From Paramecium octaurelia (Eukaryota; Ciliophora; Oligohymenophorea; Peniculida; Parameciidae): a stretch of 64,000 bases of DNA. The translations under genes were made by a program, and so were the position numbers. The notes beneath the pieces are model-generated. The model saw only the letters and a program-made list of their open reading frames with translations, did no database searches and was not told the DNA's origin. Within the stretch, counting starts at the first letter, position 1; each line of letters starts with the position of its first letter. Where the stretch lies: positions 376,747 through 440,746 of the forward strand of contig CAJJDP010000030.1 of assembly GCA_905182995.1 (NCBI GenBank), in the 5' to 3' direction. Of this stretch, positions 23,210 to 35,399 are shown one piece after another.

Positions 23210-23300
23210 TCAATTTTTGGCTATTTAACTATAATATATGATATTTAATAGCACACATTTAGCATAAATTATTTGTATTTGCGTATGTGTATATATACTT

Positions 23301-23664
23301 TCAATTTTGCTCTTATTAGGCAGCTTATAACTAATTGGATATTAAAATAATTATAAACTTCTTTTTTTAATTCTGCAACTTCTCTCTTTAATTTTATGTT
23401 TTCATCTTTAAGTTTTTCATATTCTAATTTAAGTTTATCTACATCAATATCCACTGGAGATCCCAAATACTTTTTCACATAACTAATTCAAAACACTTTA
23501 TTTACTCAATTGCATTGTTAGGTTTCTCTGGTTCTTCATATAACCCAACTAATACTCTTGTTAGCTGATCAATCACTCCAGCCTTTTCTAAGTATTTTCT
23601 AAATTCTTCCTTCTTCGAGTCTGTTGTCTATTCTATGACAAATATAAATTACTTAAAAACTCAT
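23301..23664 (-). CDS. MYCBP: MYCBP / FAP174-like protein
   Basis: Small coiled-coil protein homologous to c-Myc-binding protein AMY-1; the Chlamydomonas orthologue FAP174 is an AKAP-binding axonemal central-pair protein, so a ciliary role is likely. Three introns (25, 23 and 28 nt) join to 95 residues starting MSFQTTDSKKEEFRKYLEKA. The conserved core reads GVIDQLTRVLVGLYEEPEKP followed by NAIDYVKKYLGSP, and then a coiled coil (LEYEKLKDENIKLKREVAEL) to the end at TGA 23301-23303. Length is close to the human 103 residues. An upstream ATG at 23776-23778 is possible only with an unusually long intron, so the ATG at 23664 was chosen. Confidence 0.9.
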
Positions 23665-23968
23665 AAGTTTAAATATATATTTAATAATATTCATTTCATA
23701 AATAATAATGATATATACTTTCGCTTGTTAAGCTTCTTTACATTATTGTTAACTTTAAAGAAGCTGTTCAACATCCATTTCAAATTCTGTACAAAAAAAT
23801 AATAAATTGTTTCTTCATCTAATAGAAAATAAGTTAATTTTGTTATTCTGTTAATTTAAAATATAAAAAAATTCCAAGAAAGAGAAAGAAGTTAGACCCT
23901 TTGAATTATGGCTGACTATAGGTATTAATAATTTCAAATTGTTAATGTTTTAATAATATAAATATTTG

Positions 23969-24502
23969 ATGGATAAATTATAATCAGAAATACTTCTAGT
24001 TAATAAAGATATAACCTTTGACCATCTCCAATACACGTAGCAAAAGATCTACTGTAGGGAAAACTCAAAAGATTATGAAAAATAACATTAATTGGATTTC
24101 ACGTTTAGATAAACTTAATTTTGGTAGGCCATCAATTAACGATACAAGTACTATTAATAATCTATAAAATAAGTATAATAATCAGAATCGCAATAGGATT
24201 TATAGCAACTTGCAGATAAAACAAATGCAATATCATTTATTGAGACTTCAAAGAATGAAGAGTCTTAAATGTAATATTCTTCTTAGTCAACAAGGAGGAA
24301 AATAATGTTCAAATCAATGATATCAAAATAACCAAGTGATTCATCTATTTTGAAAAAGCCTTTCAAATAAATTAATAAAATAGTTCCATAATTAAAGCAA
24401 GAAAGTATGGCAGAGTATTTTGCAATTATAAAGAAGAAGATGCAAGTAATTAATTAGAATAAAAATCAATGGATATCCATGGGATTGTTTAATGAAATTT
24501 GA
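23969..24502 (+). CDS. Gln/Lys-rich protein, unknown function
   Basis: Intronless frame of 177 residues from ATG 23969 to TGA 24500-24502. It begins DKLQSEILLVNKDITFDHLQ, contains Gln-rich segments (QQSIKQVQQSESQQDLQQLA) and basic stretches (STRRKIMFKSM, ILKKPFKQINK), and ends QWISMGLFNEI. No transmembrane segment or known domain is visible. Gln codons are mostly TAA/TAG, as expected for a real gene here. The standard-code frame on the opposite strand (24392-24589) is a shadow of it. No function can be assigned. Confidence 0.7.
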
Positions 24503-24675
24503 GATTACTGAAGAGCAAAATCTACCTATCATTATTGTGCAAGTAATAATTAGGAAACATAGGCTAGTAAAATGTATTATAATAAACAATAAATATATAA
24601 AATGTTGAAAAATAGTTTTAATAAGAGGTAAAATTAAAGTATTTAAAAAACATTATCAATGCTAATTATTATTTA
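24503..24675. other. short spacer before the right repeat arm
   Basis: AT-rich, with no feature recognised. Confidence 0.4.
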
Positions 24676-25249
24676 AGATATATAGTGATTTTATAATAGA
24701 ATTTTTGTAGTAATAATAAAGATTTTATAAATAGAACGTTTTTATTAATAGCAACCCATAATTAATTGATTTCAATTTTACAAACTATTTATCTAATTAT
24801 TAGTGAAATAAATAAGCAGACACGCTAAAGGGTTACTTCAATTTAATCAAAATCAATTTACACATTATACTCTTGGCACTCTTCTGTCATAATTCTTTTT
24901 ATTTTTTTTGAGCTATTTTAATTTAAAAGTGAATACTATTATTATTATATATATATATATAATGATTATATAATAATAATAAAAGCTTTAATAAAATAGA
25001 ACCTTTTTTTAATGAATGCAAACCCATAATTATTTTGATTCTATCTCACTAATAATTTATTTAATTTGTATTCTGATAGGTAAGCAGACAAGCTAAAGAG
25101 TTACTTCAAATTTCAGCAACATTAAATCACACATACTCTTGGCACTCTTCTGCAAATTTATTTTTTATATTCTTCCTTTTTATAACATATCCTCTATATT
25201 TATCTGCCAATCCCTTTAATCGTTCAATTATATTTTAATATGTTCGTTT
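24676..25249 (-). repeat. right arm of the ~570-bp inverted repeat
   Basis: Reverse complement of 19578-20142. Unit 2 (about 24680-24900) appears identical to the left arm over ~200 bp. Unit 1 (about 24990-25240) differs by several substitutions and a one-base indel: here LKGLADKYRGYVIKRKN reads through into AEECQEYV before the shared TGA, whereas the left arm is shifted in frame upstream. The TA-rich tract between units differs slightly in length. The next gene starts 35 bp beyond the arm. Confidence 0.85.
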
Positions 25250-25284
25250 AAATTATTTTTAATTGTAATTTATAATTAGTCATA

Positions 25285-26114
25285 ATGAGATAATAAATTT
25301 CTGCACCTGGCTTTGGGGTAGAATACAAATCTCCATTATCCCTACCATAATAAGGAGTTGTAAAACTCATCTCTCAACCTTCGTTTTAAAATTAAGTTTA
25401 ACCAATGATTTAATAACAATATCAATAGTAATAATAAAGTTATCCATATCAACACAATAGATAAATTTATCCAATTAATCGGAATGCAAATGCAAATAGA
25501 GGAACGTGGGAATAATAGGGAGTTTAAAGAATTTAATCTAGTTATGGAAATGCTAATGTGTAGAGCCCATTATAAGTAGTTGATATGTAGTAAGTTGAGG
25601 AACCTTGGAGATTGAAGGTTAAGGAATTACTAAATAGAATAATAGAATTGGAAGCTTAACAAGAAAATAAAATAGATAATGAAGATGAGGAGGGTGAATT
25701 ATCTCAAGCATATAGTTAAATTTAATAATTAGTTAACACAATCAAAATTTTATAGGATGAAATTTAATAATTATAAGAGAAGATAGAGTAGAGATAAAAT
25801 ATCATAGACGGCTATGATAGGTAGATAATAGAAAAAGATAAAGAAATAGAGGAAGCAAACTAATACATTCAGGATGTGCATGGGTAGTTGGAAGAATAAA
25901 CAACAAACGTTGAAGAAAAACACAAATATTTGTTTGATGAAGTAAACACATGGAAAAAGAAGTTTATAGAGTAAAATAAGTATCAATTTAATTAAATGAT
26001 AGAGAATTTCATCAAAAATAGGAGGAACTGATGATTCTATAAACTGAATTGGATAACCTAAAAAATGTTCAAATAATAATAGGCAAATCGAGTGATTACA
26101 AACAATAAAAATGA
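25285..26114 (+). CDS. coiled-coil protein with Gln-rich head
   Basis: One 23-nt intron near 25980-26002 joins to 268 residues, ATG 25285 to TGA 26112-26114. Residues 1-105 are Pro/Gln/Tyr/Asn-rich and probably disordered (ISAPGFGVEYKSPLSLPQ, QQYQQQQQSYPYQHNRQ). From EEPWRLKVKELLNRIIELEA onward it is coiled coil to the C-terminus, including EEANQYIQDVHGQLEEQ and EEKHKYLFDEVNTWKKK. The motif order (disordered head, EEPW, coil) suggests a cytoskeletal protein of the SF-assemblin-like or infraciliature type, but I cannot name a family. Starts just outside the right inverted-repeat arm. Confidence 0.8.
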
Positions 26115-26177
26115 ATAGTAGATTAAATCTTATGGATTATTAATATTACTAATTTAATTAATATCAAATTTACAACT

Positions 26178-26565
26178 ATGTTATAAAAATGCATTCAATA
26201 AGCTAAGTTAGCCTAATTTTCACAAATGGTGAAATCCTAAACAAATTTAGCTCAACATAAGTGGTTAGACTATGATGTAACTCACAAAGTACTTAAATAA
26301 TTAAATTGAAAGAGATCTCTTTAAACTCATAAAAGCAGTGCTGAAGAGTTCATTCACAAGATACCTGTAATAGAAGTAGATTCTGATGTTGTCAGATGTT
26401 TGGTAATTACCAAAATTGATTAATAATAAGGGAGGCACGCATATCAATGCAGGACATCCTTAAGTCTATATTAAATTAGATACAAGAACAGAAGGCACAC
26501 CTTAAACATGCAAATACTGTGGTTTATAATATGTCAAAAATGGACATGGATCACATCATCATTGA
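26178..26565 (+). CDS. NDUFS6: mitochondrial complex I subunit NDUFS6-like
   Basis: Accessory subunit of NADH:ubiquinone oxidoreductase that holds a zinc ion near the N-module. Introns of 24 and 28 nt join to 111 residues. The N-terminus is basic and hydrophobic (LQKCIQQAKLAQFSQM), consistent with mitochondrial import. The C-terminal half has the family signature: VIEVDSDVVRCLGG, GHPQVYIKLD and TCKYCGLQYVKNGHGSHHH. The zinc ligands of the family (Cys in RCLGG, His in GHP, and the CxxC) are all present. The length is slightly short of animal homologues because the N-terminus is reduced. Confidence 0.93.
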
Positions 26566-26617
26566 GTATCAATCATAAATATTATAATAATTAATATATG
26601 AGTCTAATTTACAATAC

Positions 26618-29600
26618 TCATAATTTGGGAATAATGGTATAATCTAACAAAGATCTAGCAATATCTATAGGGTTTGATATTGATTTAGAATAATTATTCT
26701 TTAAATATTTTTTAACTTAAGCCTCAACCTCCAATAACTAAATTATAGTACTATAATTACCTCTTGATCAGTAAATACAATACTTACTTAATCAGAATCA
26801 TCCTTTTTACTTATATTGATGCATCTCATAGTTTGATAAGTGTTTATGGCATTCTTAATAGTTTCGATGGAACAACTTTCATAGTGTTCCATAATATGTT
26901 CTCCATACATCTACTCTGCAAATCCTTAAATTTAAGTAATCAATTCAGAAAATTCAAATGTTGTGCTTGTATCACTTACTCTTTTTAATTAATACAAATA
27001 GACAATTGTAGCCCAATAGCATTCCACTAAAGGCCAAATGAGTGAGCATGTGAATTAGGATGCTTATTCGCCAAATTGTTAATTAACTCTGATTTTATCT
27101 TAGACTTTTTCTAAGACATTTTTGTCTATCATATATTAAATGAAGTTTATCATCTATTCTTTAGATGTAATCCTGTTTCTTATAAAATATTCTCTTTTTA
27201 ATAATTTCAACAAGAAATCACTCTCTTCCCATAATCTCTCTATGCTTACTCCTTCCTTATGGGATAACAGATGTCCAAATCCATTTAAAGCACAACAAAC
27301 TATTCCCTCACTAAAGAATATATGAGCTAACTGATTCCTATAATAACTTAACAATAGAATGCTCTTATATTCTTGTTTCGGTATCAATGTCAATTCAAAT
27401 ACATTCTTCTTCTTCTTATCAACCAAATCCTATAGGAATCCAATTGAATTTCTCACAGCTACATCACTTGAACCATTATTGGTCATTGAAGTCTTTGCTC
27501 CTCTTTTTGTGATTTGTCTTAATACCCATTCGAATCTCTTTATCAATTAATCTTCTGTAATTCCTCTTCTATTCATCAATAAAAGAGTTGAAACTATTCC
27601 TGTAGGCATTACGACCATTTCTTCAATTAATTAGTAAGCTACTTCGTAACCCAAAGTTTCAACTCCCTTTTTACGATCTCTTATATTCTCAAATGAATCT
27701 AAACCTTATTATTTTGACCATTCCTTTACTGATATCATTTTTCCAAATCCAACATGAATTCTTCCGAAATTTGATGATAATATTTTAATAGCCTTAATAA
27801 CCCTAAGTAATGATTCTTTAACTTTCTCTTCTCCCAAAAGTTCATAAGGATATGTGTCAGCCTCCAAAACCTTTTCATAATTGATTGTAATTGGTAATAT
27901 TGTGGCATCAGGTATCTTTTTATCGAAAACTGCATCACAAACAATGCTTAACAATCCAAACTTTGGATTTAAGGTCTTACCTGTTCTAGATCTTGTACCT
28001 TCGATAAAAAACTCGAGATAGCACTCTTCAATTAAGATTCTCTAAACGTATTCATAAAAGATGGCTTTATATAATATACTATCTTCCAATTATTTTCTCT
28101 TTAAGAAGAAAGCCCCAGATGCTCTTAAAATTGTTGGAATCAAAGCCATTGATAAGAAATCCTCTGCAGCAGCTATATGTGGACATTTAATCTTATATGA
28201 AAAGAAGACATAAGAACACTACAATAATAGTATACAAATACCATTATGAAATCTATATAGGATCTGTGAGTTGGCATAAAGATTAAGGGACCCCTAGTTT
28301 TCTAATCATAATTCTATAATTCCAATAAGGCTGGTTCATTAATTTAAACTTTCTCATATATTTATCTAAAAACTTTAGTTATAAACCATGCAAATATCCT
28401 AATGACTCCCATATTATAATTGGCAAACATTACTTCACATATATCAATACCTTATTTTTCAATGTTTTAATGCAATTTATCAAGATTAAGTGTAGTTTAT
28501 TGATATTTTTTAGATTTTTCTTCAACTAATTATTTGATAACTGATTATACTCTTTGAGAATTCATCACCAGACTTATTTGTTCTTTGGTGGTTTTGGTTT
28601 TGAAATCTTAGCCATGACTGAGACACCATTCGATATCACTAAAGTAAGATTATTGATTTCTTTAGCTGAGAACATCAGTACTTTGTTCATTTAATTCTCT
28701 TGTTTGATCTTTCAAGATATATTTTTGTATTCCCCAATTGAACCTTTCTAAATATTATTTCCAATTCAATTTTTCAATGTCAATATTAAAGTGTTGCTTG
28801 TCAAATTCATTTAAGAATTTGATAAGTACATTACTATTGGAACTATCGAAAATCCACTCATTGATAACGAATGGTTTGAAAGTGTCATTTATGGATTCCG
28901 CTCTATCAATAATCTTTTTTAATCTTTTGGCTTAAATCTTCATTTCCTTGTTTCCAATCTTATTTGCAACCTAATAGTAGATTAAAGCAGGGGCATTTTT
29001 AACTTTTGACATAACCTTATATATTTTTTCATTTTTATAGAAAGTTAAATTGGGTTTTGAAAATTATTGAGAACTTGGGGATCTTGTCCAAAATAAAGCA
29101 TTTACTTCCTTTGCTAATTGCCAAGTCATTGGATTTTTTGCAGAAGAGCAACAATGATAGACGCTTACTTCTTTCCTTCCATTTTGATATGCACCAGCAG
29201 CCAAAATAAAATCAGCTACATAATCTACTGGGACCTAATCACCAATCAAGCATTCATCACCATTTAAAGTTTTTATTAATCCTAAACCTACAAAGAAAAA
29301 AATTGCGCTGCTAGCCACTAAACTATCAATCCAACCAGGTGTTGGATCCTTCCAAGAAGCTCCTACAATTGATGGTCTAACGAAGGTAAGTGGAAAATTA
29401 GGAGCTCTGTTTTACACTAACAGTTTTTCAGCTATACACTTTGTAAATGTATATGTATTAGGAAAATCTCCAATAATATCCTTTACGTTTTTCTCTAATA
29501 TACTAACAGGAGTCTTCAATAATTGAGACACTAATTGTTCCAAATTCTCTTGGCTAGGATCATATATTTTCTCTTCTATATAACCAGCCTTATCTGAATT

Positions 29601-30152
29601 GACATATGCTGTTGAGATATGAATAAAGTTTTCTAAATTTTTAATTTGTTATGCTAGTGCTATAAATCTTTGAGGTCCCCTTACATTAATTTGTATGGCA
29701 TCATCTAATCTTGCATTAAAATCCACACTTGCAGCACAGTTAATGATTATCTAAGGATTAATTGTTCGTTTACATTGACATTGTCTATTATTACACTTTT
29801 ATCATTTTCAGCCATCCCTAAGCCTTCCTTTAGCATATCTCCTTCAACAGGAATAATTTTCTCATTTATGAATTTTTCAAAACCTCCACCATAAATCTAT
29901 CTCAATCGATCAAAACACTAACTCATTATTATATGCTTACTTATGAGTCTAAAATTTCTCGTTTAAACCTTTCCATTAAACTACTACCTTTCTTTTATCT
30001 TATCAGAACATAAATACATCTAACATTCGACAAACAGCGCAAAGTCTTTTCTAATAATACTTTGCCCACAAATCCTAATTTAAGTTGACATAATGCATAC
30101 CAGTACATCCAGTTATAAATAGGACCTTTCTACTATAATATTCTTGTAGCAT
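26618..30152 (-). CDS. FARAT: fused fatty acyl-CoA reductase / glycerol(one)-phosphate acyltransferase
   Basis: N-terminal reductase makes fatty alcohol from acyl-CoA with NADPH: KVLFITGCTGFVGKVLLEK gives the nucleotide-binding TGxxGFxG, and YTFTK the YxxxK catalytic pair. The C-terminal part is a PlsB/DHAP-type acyltransferase: PLIFMPTHRSYID carries the HxxxxD motif, FFIEGTRSRTGKTLNPK the phosphate-binding block, then GRIHVGFGKMISVKEW and LTLIPKQEYKSILLL. A fused reductase-acyltransferase is described from Tetrahymena peroxisomes, where both activities feed ether-lipid synthesis; I infer the same role here. Two introns near the start were placed; the end is TGA 26618-26620. The total is about 1,100 residues. 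Several standard-code frames at 27154-27954 and 28738-28935 are pieces or shadows. Confidence 0.92.
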
Positions 30153-30353
30153 TTAATAATTAATTTATGGAAACAAATTAAATATTTATTCATTTTCTCC
30201 TCTGAATCAATATAATCCAAACCATCAAGCGAAAAATACATTTAGATTCCTAAAGAGTGGATTTAAAACTTGAAAATATTAACAAATTAAATTTAATTTA
30301 CTGTGAAAATACAAATTTATAGCTTCAAAATAATACATTTTTTTATTAATTCA

Positions 30354-31113
30354 TCAATGTTTTTTTAATTTATTCAACTCTTCATACACTTTAGAATAAA
30401 AATACTTTTGATTGTCTTCTAATTATTATAAGGATTTTTAATGGTTGATTAACTCCTCTTATGTAGCATACTATTGGCTAAACCTTTCCTTAGTGTCTTT
30501 ACTATTACGTTGTTATTCATATTATTATTTTGATACTAATTCTTCTTTATTGCTTAAATTAATTATCCCTGTGAATGAAGAAGAATGATTATTCCTTTTA
30601 CTAAATAGAATTTCTTCGAATTCAGTCTTATTGCTAAAATAAGAACCCTATTATGTTTTGAGATAAGGCTTGGTTTCTAATCTTATGGTCTTCAATAAAT
30701 TTCCAATTCTTTCTTTACATTCATTAATTCCGTTTTTGCGTGATTTTCTATAAGTTTAAGATGTCAAAGAATTAGATTTTGTTAATTGTGTATCGAATGT
30801 CTATTGATCAATAATTTATTCCAACAATCTATTATACTTTTCAATTTTCTCTCCCAAATTTAGTTTTTCCTTTAAGAGTCCTTTACTTTACATCTGAAGA
30901 TTTTTAGAATAGATTTTTAATTCCTGATGTTTAGATTCCAGCTATATTCTTTATAAAAATAAAGTATACTAAATGTTCCTTTCTTTTCAGACTTTCTTCC
31001 CATTCCTTTAAATAATTTTCCTTGTCTTTCTTACTCTAATTGTCACCAACTTATCTATTCTCAATATCTGATTCCCTAAACAATTTGTTGGATAACTTAT
31101 TATTAGCGAGCAT
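30354..31113 (-). CDS. coiled-coil protein, unknown function
   Basis: One 28-nt intron joins to 243 residues from ATG 31111-31113 to TGA 30354-30356. The N-terminal ~100 residues form a charged coiled coil (KENYLKEWEESLKRKEHLLE, KEKLNLGEKIEKYNRLLEQI). The middle has a basic Ser-rich part (SLTSQTYRKSRKNG) and a segment that may be folded (IGNLLKTIRLETKPYLK). The C-terminus returns to Gln/Lys/Leu-rich coil and ends NKLKKH. No family recognised. Neighbouring FARAT starts 201 bp away in the same direction. Confidence 0.8.
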
Positions 31114-31203
31114 ATTCAAAATTAAATATAAATATGTTGTTGTTAATATAATATTTAATCATTAGCATAGTTGATTTCATTTTATTAACTCTTAAATTAT
31201 TTA

Positions 31204-31403
31204 ATGAGAATGTATTCAGATCTTCTTTTTTAATTTTTTATTCTAACTTTGTGTTGTCATAGTTTGTCTTTTATTCTTCAAGTAAGATAAACTAAAAAGA
31301 AATGTTAATTAAGATGAATCAGATTTTATCTACAATTAAGATATCTTCACCTGATTTCGAACCTTCATATTCTTATTCCATGAACCAAAAGAATAAAAAA
31401 TGA
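31204..31403 (+). CDS. possible small secreted protein
   Basis: ATG 31204 begins RMYSDLLFQFFILTLCCHSL, a good signal-peptide-like segment. With one 32-nt intron the frame continues into MNQILSTIKISSPDFEPSY and ends at TGA 31401-31403, 55 residues in all. The intron is at the long end for this genome and the protein has no recognisable relatives, so this is tentative. Confidence 0.35.
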
Positions 31404-31439
31404 ACAATAATTAAACAAGAAGATTATAGAAAATAAAAA

Positions 31440-31568
31440 TCACTTAATTTCTAATCTAGGTTGTTGAACTAATTCAGGATAATTTATTAAATGATATTTT
31501 TCTCTTATACACTTCTTATATTTGATAAAACTATTAGCATGAATAAAAAATTGAGACAAAATATTCAT
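31440..31568 (-). CDS. possible small protein or terminal exon
   Basis: A 42-codon frame reading NILSQFFIHANSFIKYKKCI and ending in PELVQQPRLEIK. Composition is protein-like, but an upstream exon could not be joined convincingly: coding-like pieces lie on the same strand at about 31640-31760 in other frames. It may be the 3' exon of a broken gene. Confidence 0.3.
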   Translation of the reverse strand: MNILSQFFIHANSFIKYKKCIREKYHLINYPELVQQPRLEIK

Positions 31569-32447
31569 TGAACAATAAAACTATCTTCAAAGTATATATA
31601 AAATTTTGCTTACGAAATTTGTGTCAAGTACTGATCATATCCTAATGAGCATTAAGAGCAAAATCAAATGAAATTTCTCATCCTTAGACTATTCCATAAG
31701 TAAAGCACTTTAAATACAAGATTAAGCAAGTTCCCCTTCTAATTTCGAAAATAGAATTCCTTATTAAAGCAAATTAAATCCTTATGTTAAGCTCGGTAAA
31801 CACACTATTCTTATAAATAAAATTTATAACTTTATCCACTTATTAAATTGATTCAAAATATACAAAAATGGTAGTTCCATTCCTACTCTTAGTTTTCTTA
31901 TATTATTCCATCCAAGTCAAACCCTTGTAAATTTCTCAATATCTATATGATATATAAAAATAATGAATCATTTATTCTAAAGAATTATCTTTGGCTCCTC
32001 ATCTCTGAAATTTTGGAATAAATTGTAATAATTTGTGAAGCCTTTATTTTTAATTATTGGAAAATACCTTGAAAAAGAGGAATCAAATTAACTGCTATTT
32101 ATATATATAATAAATCTTTTGTCAAATTTTTTTGTTAATAGAAAAATAATGTTAAGTGCTCTAATAAATTATGATCCATCCAAATTAACAACAAAAAGTT
32201 TGAGTTGAACAAATTTACAAAAAAATAAGAAAATATAATATTTTCCAAAGTCATGTTTTACAATTTATGAAACTAATATCACAATGAATTCTTATTAGGT
32301 TAATGAATCAATTAAAAATAATTATAATTTTTAAATAAATCTATATCATAAAGCAAGATTGTTACTATTTCATTAATTTAAATTAAAATAAGTTTATTAA
32401 TAAAAATTCATTTATTTATTATCTGTTAAACAAAATTTATTCATAAA
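31569..32447. other. intergenic, weak frames only
   Basis: About 880 bp of AT-rich sequence. A 32-codon plus-strand frame (31868-31966) starts VVPFLLLVFLYYSIQ, again signal-peptide-like, but nothing follows it. No convincing gene. Confidence 0.35.
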
Positions 32448-33653
32448 ATGAAAGATACTACAACTAGACGTATATTTGAGAAAGAGAACTAAGCAGAAGT
32501 TTCAAATAATATTGAAAAAAGAAATAACCAAAAGTCATTAACGCAATTAGTTTCATTAACTCTGCTTAATCATTAACCAAGTAATAAATGTTTATCTATC
32601 AAGATTTCGAATTCAAAAGTATTGATGTAAAATAGTCATATTCTCAACAAAACTACCTTACTTAAAGAAATCAAAATGTTTAAAGTTTACACTATCGGCC
32701 TGAACAAAAATAAAAAACTACAATTTGCACAACTATTTAGATAGTATTTAGTTTTAGTTATATAATAGTACTCTCCAATAAAAGTTAGATAGACTACTTA
32801 AATTAGTTAAAGTGCCCAAGATCATTCATCTAAAGAACCCAAGTAATAACATAACAGATTTCTTTATAATTATGGTGACATTATTTTGACAAATTATTAA
32901 ATCTATGATGGTATTTAGAAGTGTGAATTCTTAAAAAAACACTCAATCAATAGCTCTTTAAGAGCTAAAATGATAGACTGGATGATAGAAGTGTTGACTT
33001 CATATAAATGCAAAGATCAGACATTCTTTTTGGCAGTAAGATTGATGGATTAATATTTAAATTTATCATTAAAATCTCATGCTCCATAAGATATGCATCT
33101 CGTAGGAGTTACATGCATGTTCTTAGCATGTAAGTTTGAGGAGGTCTAACCAGTAAAATTATAAACTGTTCATGAAAAAATAGCACATAAAAAATTATCA
33201 AAAGAAGAAATTAGAGAGAAAGAGAATTAAATTGCATAAGCATTAGATTTTAAATTTTTTGGAGCTACTCTATATGAAATAATAACGATTACATTACAAA
33301 TGATTAATTAATATTAAAAATTACATCAAATAGTAGTTTATTTAGCAAAGATGATATTGTATGATTACTCAATCATTAGCTAATTCAATTACTCTTTGTT
33401 ATCAGCTGCATGCATAATAATAGGATGCAACATATCATGTCAAGATTAGAGCGATGAAATTGTATTTATAAATATATCTATTTAGATTGCTCAAGTCTTG
33501 TAAATTTTGAATGTTGACAAAGATGTCACTTTGGATTTATCAAGTAGAATATTGAATTTAGCGAAAAACTTTGACAAACAATTCTAAAATTTGGAAAATT
33601 TAAAAAAATTCAATAAGAATTCAATTCTAGATATTGTTAAGTTACAGAAATGA
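32448..33653 (+). CDS. cyclin (A/B-like cyclin box)
   Basis: Activator of a cyclin-dependent kinase. The intronless frame of 401 residues (ATG 32448, TGA 33651-33653) has a variable ~150-residue N-terminus and a cyclin box starting around residue 165: LRAKMIDWMIEVLTSYKC, TFFLAVRLMDQYL, HLVGVTCMFLACKFEEV, ALDFKFFGATLYE. The DWMIEV and LACKFEE motifs are characteristic of mitotic-type cyclins. A second helical repeat follows (VVYLAKMILYDYSII, LLSAACIIIGCNIS). No destruction box of the RxxLxxxxN form is obvious in the N-terminus. Sub-type assignment is uncertain. Confidence 0.88.
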
Positions 33654-33696
33654 ATGGTTTACTTTTATTTATATATTAATATTTTATATTACTAAA

Positions 33697-35399
33697 TCAT
33701 TTAATGATGCTCATGAATTGACTCTCTGTTATGAAATAGCTTTACACAACTTTATTTCCAAATTTTCTGTTGTTCATTAAAACATTTACTTATTTAGCCG
33801 CTTCCCATTATTTAAAAACAATGATTACATTACCTTCATTTTTTTTGTCTACCCAAACCATTTCTACTTCTCCATATTTCTTACATTCATCTATAAAAAG
33901 GATTATTATAAAATAAAATACTTTCTACTTCTTCTTTTAATTCAACAATTGCAGCTTAATTGGAAATCTCAAGATCTGTCCACATATTTGTTAAGACAAT
34001 AACCTTTGTAGTGCAAGGACAGGCTGGAGGATTGTGTTTAAGAGGCATCCATCCAGAAATACAACCTAATGTCGGATTAGGAGATTAGATTATATTCAAA
34101 ATTCTTTAAACTGTTAGTCCTAATTATGTCATTAAAGGAGGTAAGTTTATCTAAAAATCATTTTTTTAATACATTATCTATAAGACTGTCATCCATCAAT
34201 TTTTTCATCAATGTTATTCTCATAACTGGATTTTAAACTAGATCATCATCTAATTATAAATCCATATAATTATTGGCACCAGAGACTAATTAAACTTTAA
34301 TTGGTTTTCCATTTAATAAAAATGGCTAATTATTTATTACTTCTATCATATTCCTTGCTGACTCAGCCTTCTCATAGGTAACATATAAAACTCCTGTCAT
34401 TCTACCTGACTCATCCTTTGGAATTTCAACTGTTTCTATTGTTCCAAATGGAACAAAGGCTTCTCTGATATCTTCTTCATTAATTCTTTATAATTATTCT
34501 GCCATGCCTGTAATTTACACTCTTGCTGGTCCATTCATATTTTATAAATCTTAGATGTTTTGCAATTTATTTTATTTAATTTGCATGTTTTTCTAATCTC
34601 TTGCAGCTCTGTTTTTTTCTGCTTAACTTAATTGTATTTTAACAGGAATAGTTCCTACTTATTATCCATCCATAATAAATAAACGATCATTTAGTGCTAA
34701 TGCCATAGGTATAGATTCTTCTTAATAAAATTCCACATAAGCCACCCCTCTGGATCTTCCGGATTTCTAATCTCTAATAATTCTAATATCCCTAATTTTA
34801 CCACAATTGAACTAATCAAATTTAATAGTATGTTACTGTTTAAAAGAACTAATAGATGTGTTTTTCTTTTGCTTTAAGTGGCAAACAATACATGAGTACT
34901 GTTAAATCTTATCTATGTGCTTCTTCTAACTCTCTTTCAACTTCTACAATCTTTCTCTCCAATTCTCTGATTTCTGCCTCCATAATTTCTATTTTTCTTT
35001 GTTTTGCAATCTCCCTCTTTTTTTGTATGTCACTTGTCATAAGCAATTGCGAAGTGATAACTTATTATTAGTTATCCTTATCCTTGTCTTTTTCTCTTTC
35101 CTTGTCCTTTTTGCTTTTTTTTTTCTTCGAAGATCTTGAAGCAGACCTTGATCTTCTAATTTTATGTAATATTGATCAACATACTTTTTTTTATCTTTTT
35201 TTTCATCCTTCTTTTTCTTCTTCTTCTCAGCACTTTTATCCCTCTCTCTATCTTTGTCCTTATCTCTCTCTCTTTCTCTCTCTTTTTCCCTATTATTATC
35301 TTTGTAATGTTTATCTTTGTTTTTATCATGTCCACGATCCCTATCTTTTTCATTCCCTTTTTAATCATGCTTCTATTATTGAGTATTCTCCGATTGCAT
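33697..35399 (-). CDS. RBM39: RBM39/CAPER-like splicing factor
   Basis: Nuclear RNA-binding protein of the U2AF65/RBM39 group. The N-terminus is an Arg/Asp/Glu/Lys-rich low-complexity region (KDRDRGHDKNKDKHYKD, REKERERERDKDKDRERD) leading into RSRSASRSSKKKK. A first RRM contains GKIRDIRIIRD and AYVEFYQEES. A second has AFVPFGTIETVEIPKD, GRMTGVLYVTYEKAESA and GKPIKVQLV. The C-terminal UHM-type RRM reads PACPCTTKVIVLTNM, then YGEVEMVWVDKKNEGNVIIVF. Three RRMs behind an RS/RD head is the RBM39 architecture. Exact introns were only partly placed. The acidic-basic head produces long deceptive frames on both strands at 35084-35452. Confidence 0.9.

Noticed and set aside
23665..23778. Upstream ATG (23776-23778) as MYCBP start
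   Set aside because: It would need a 91-nt intron or a hydrophobic insert; the ATG at 23664 with a 25-nt intron gives an N-terminus like animal MYCBP.
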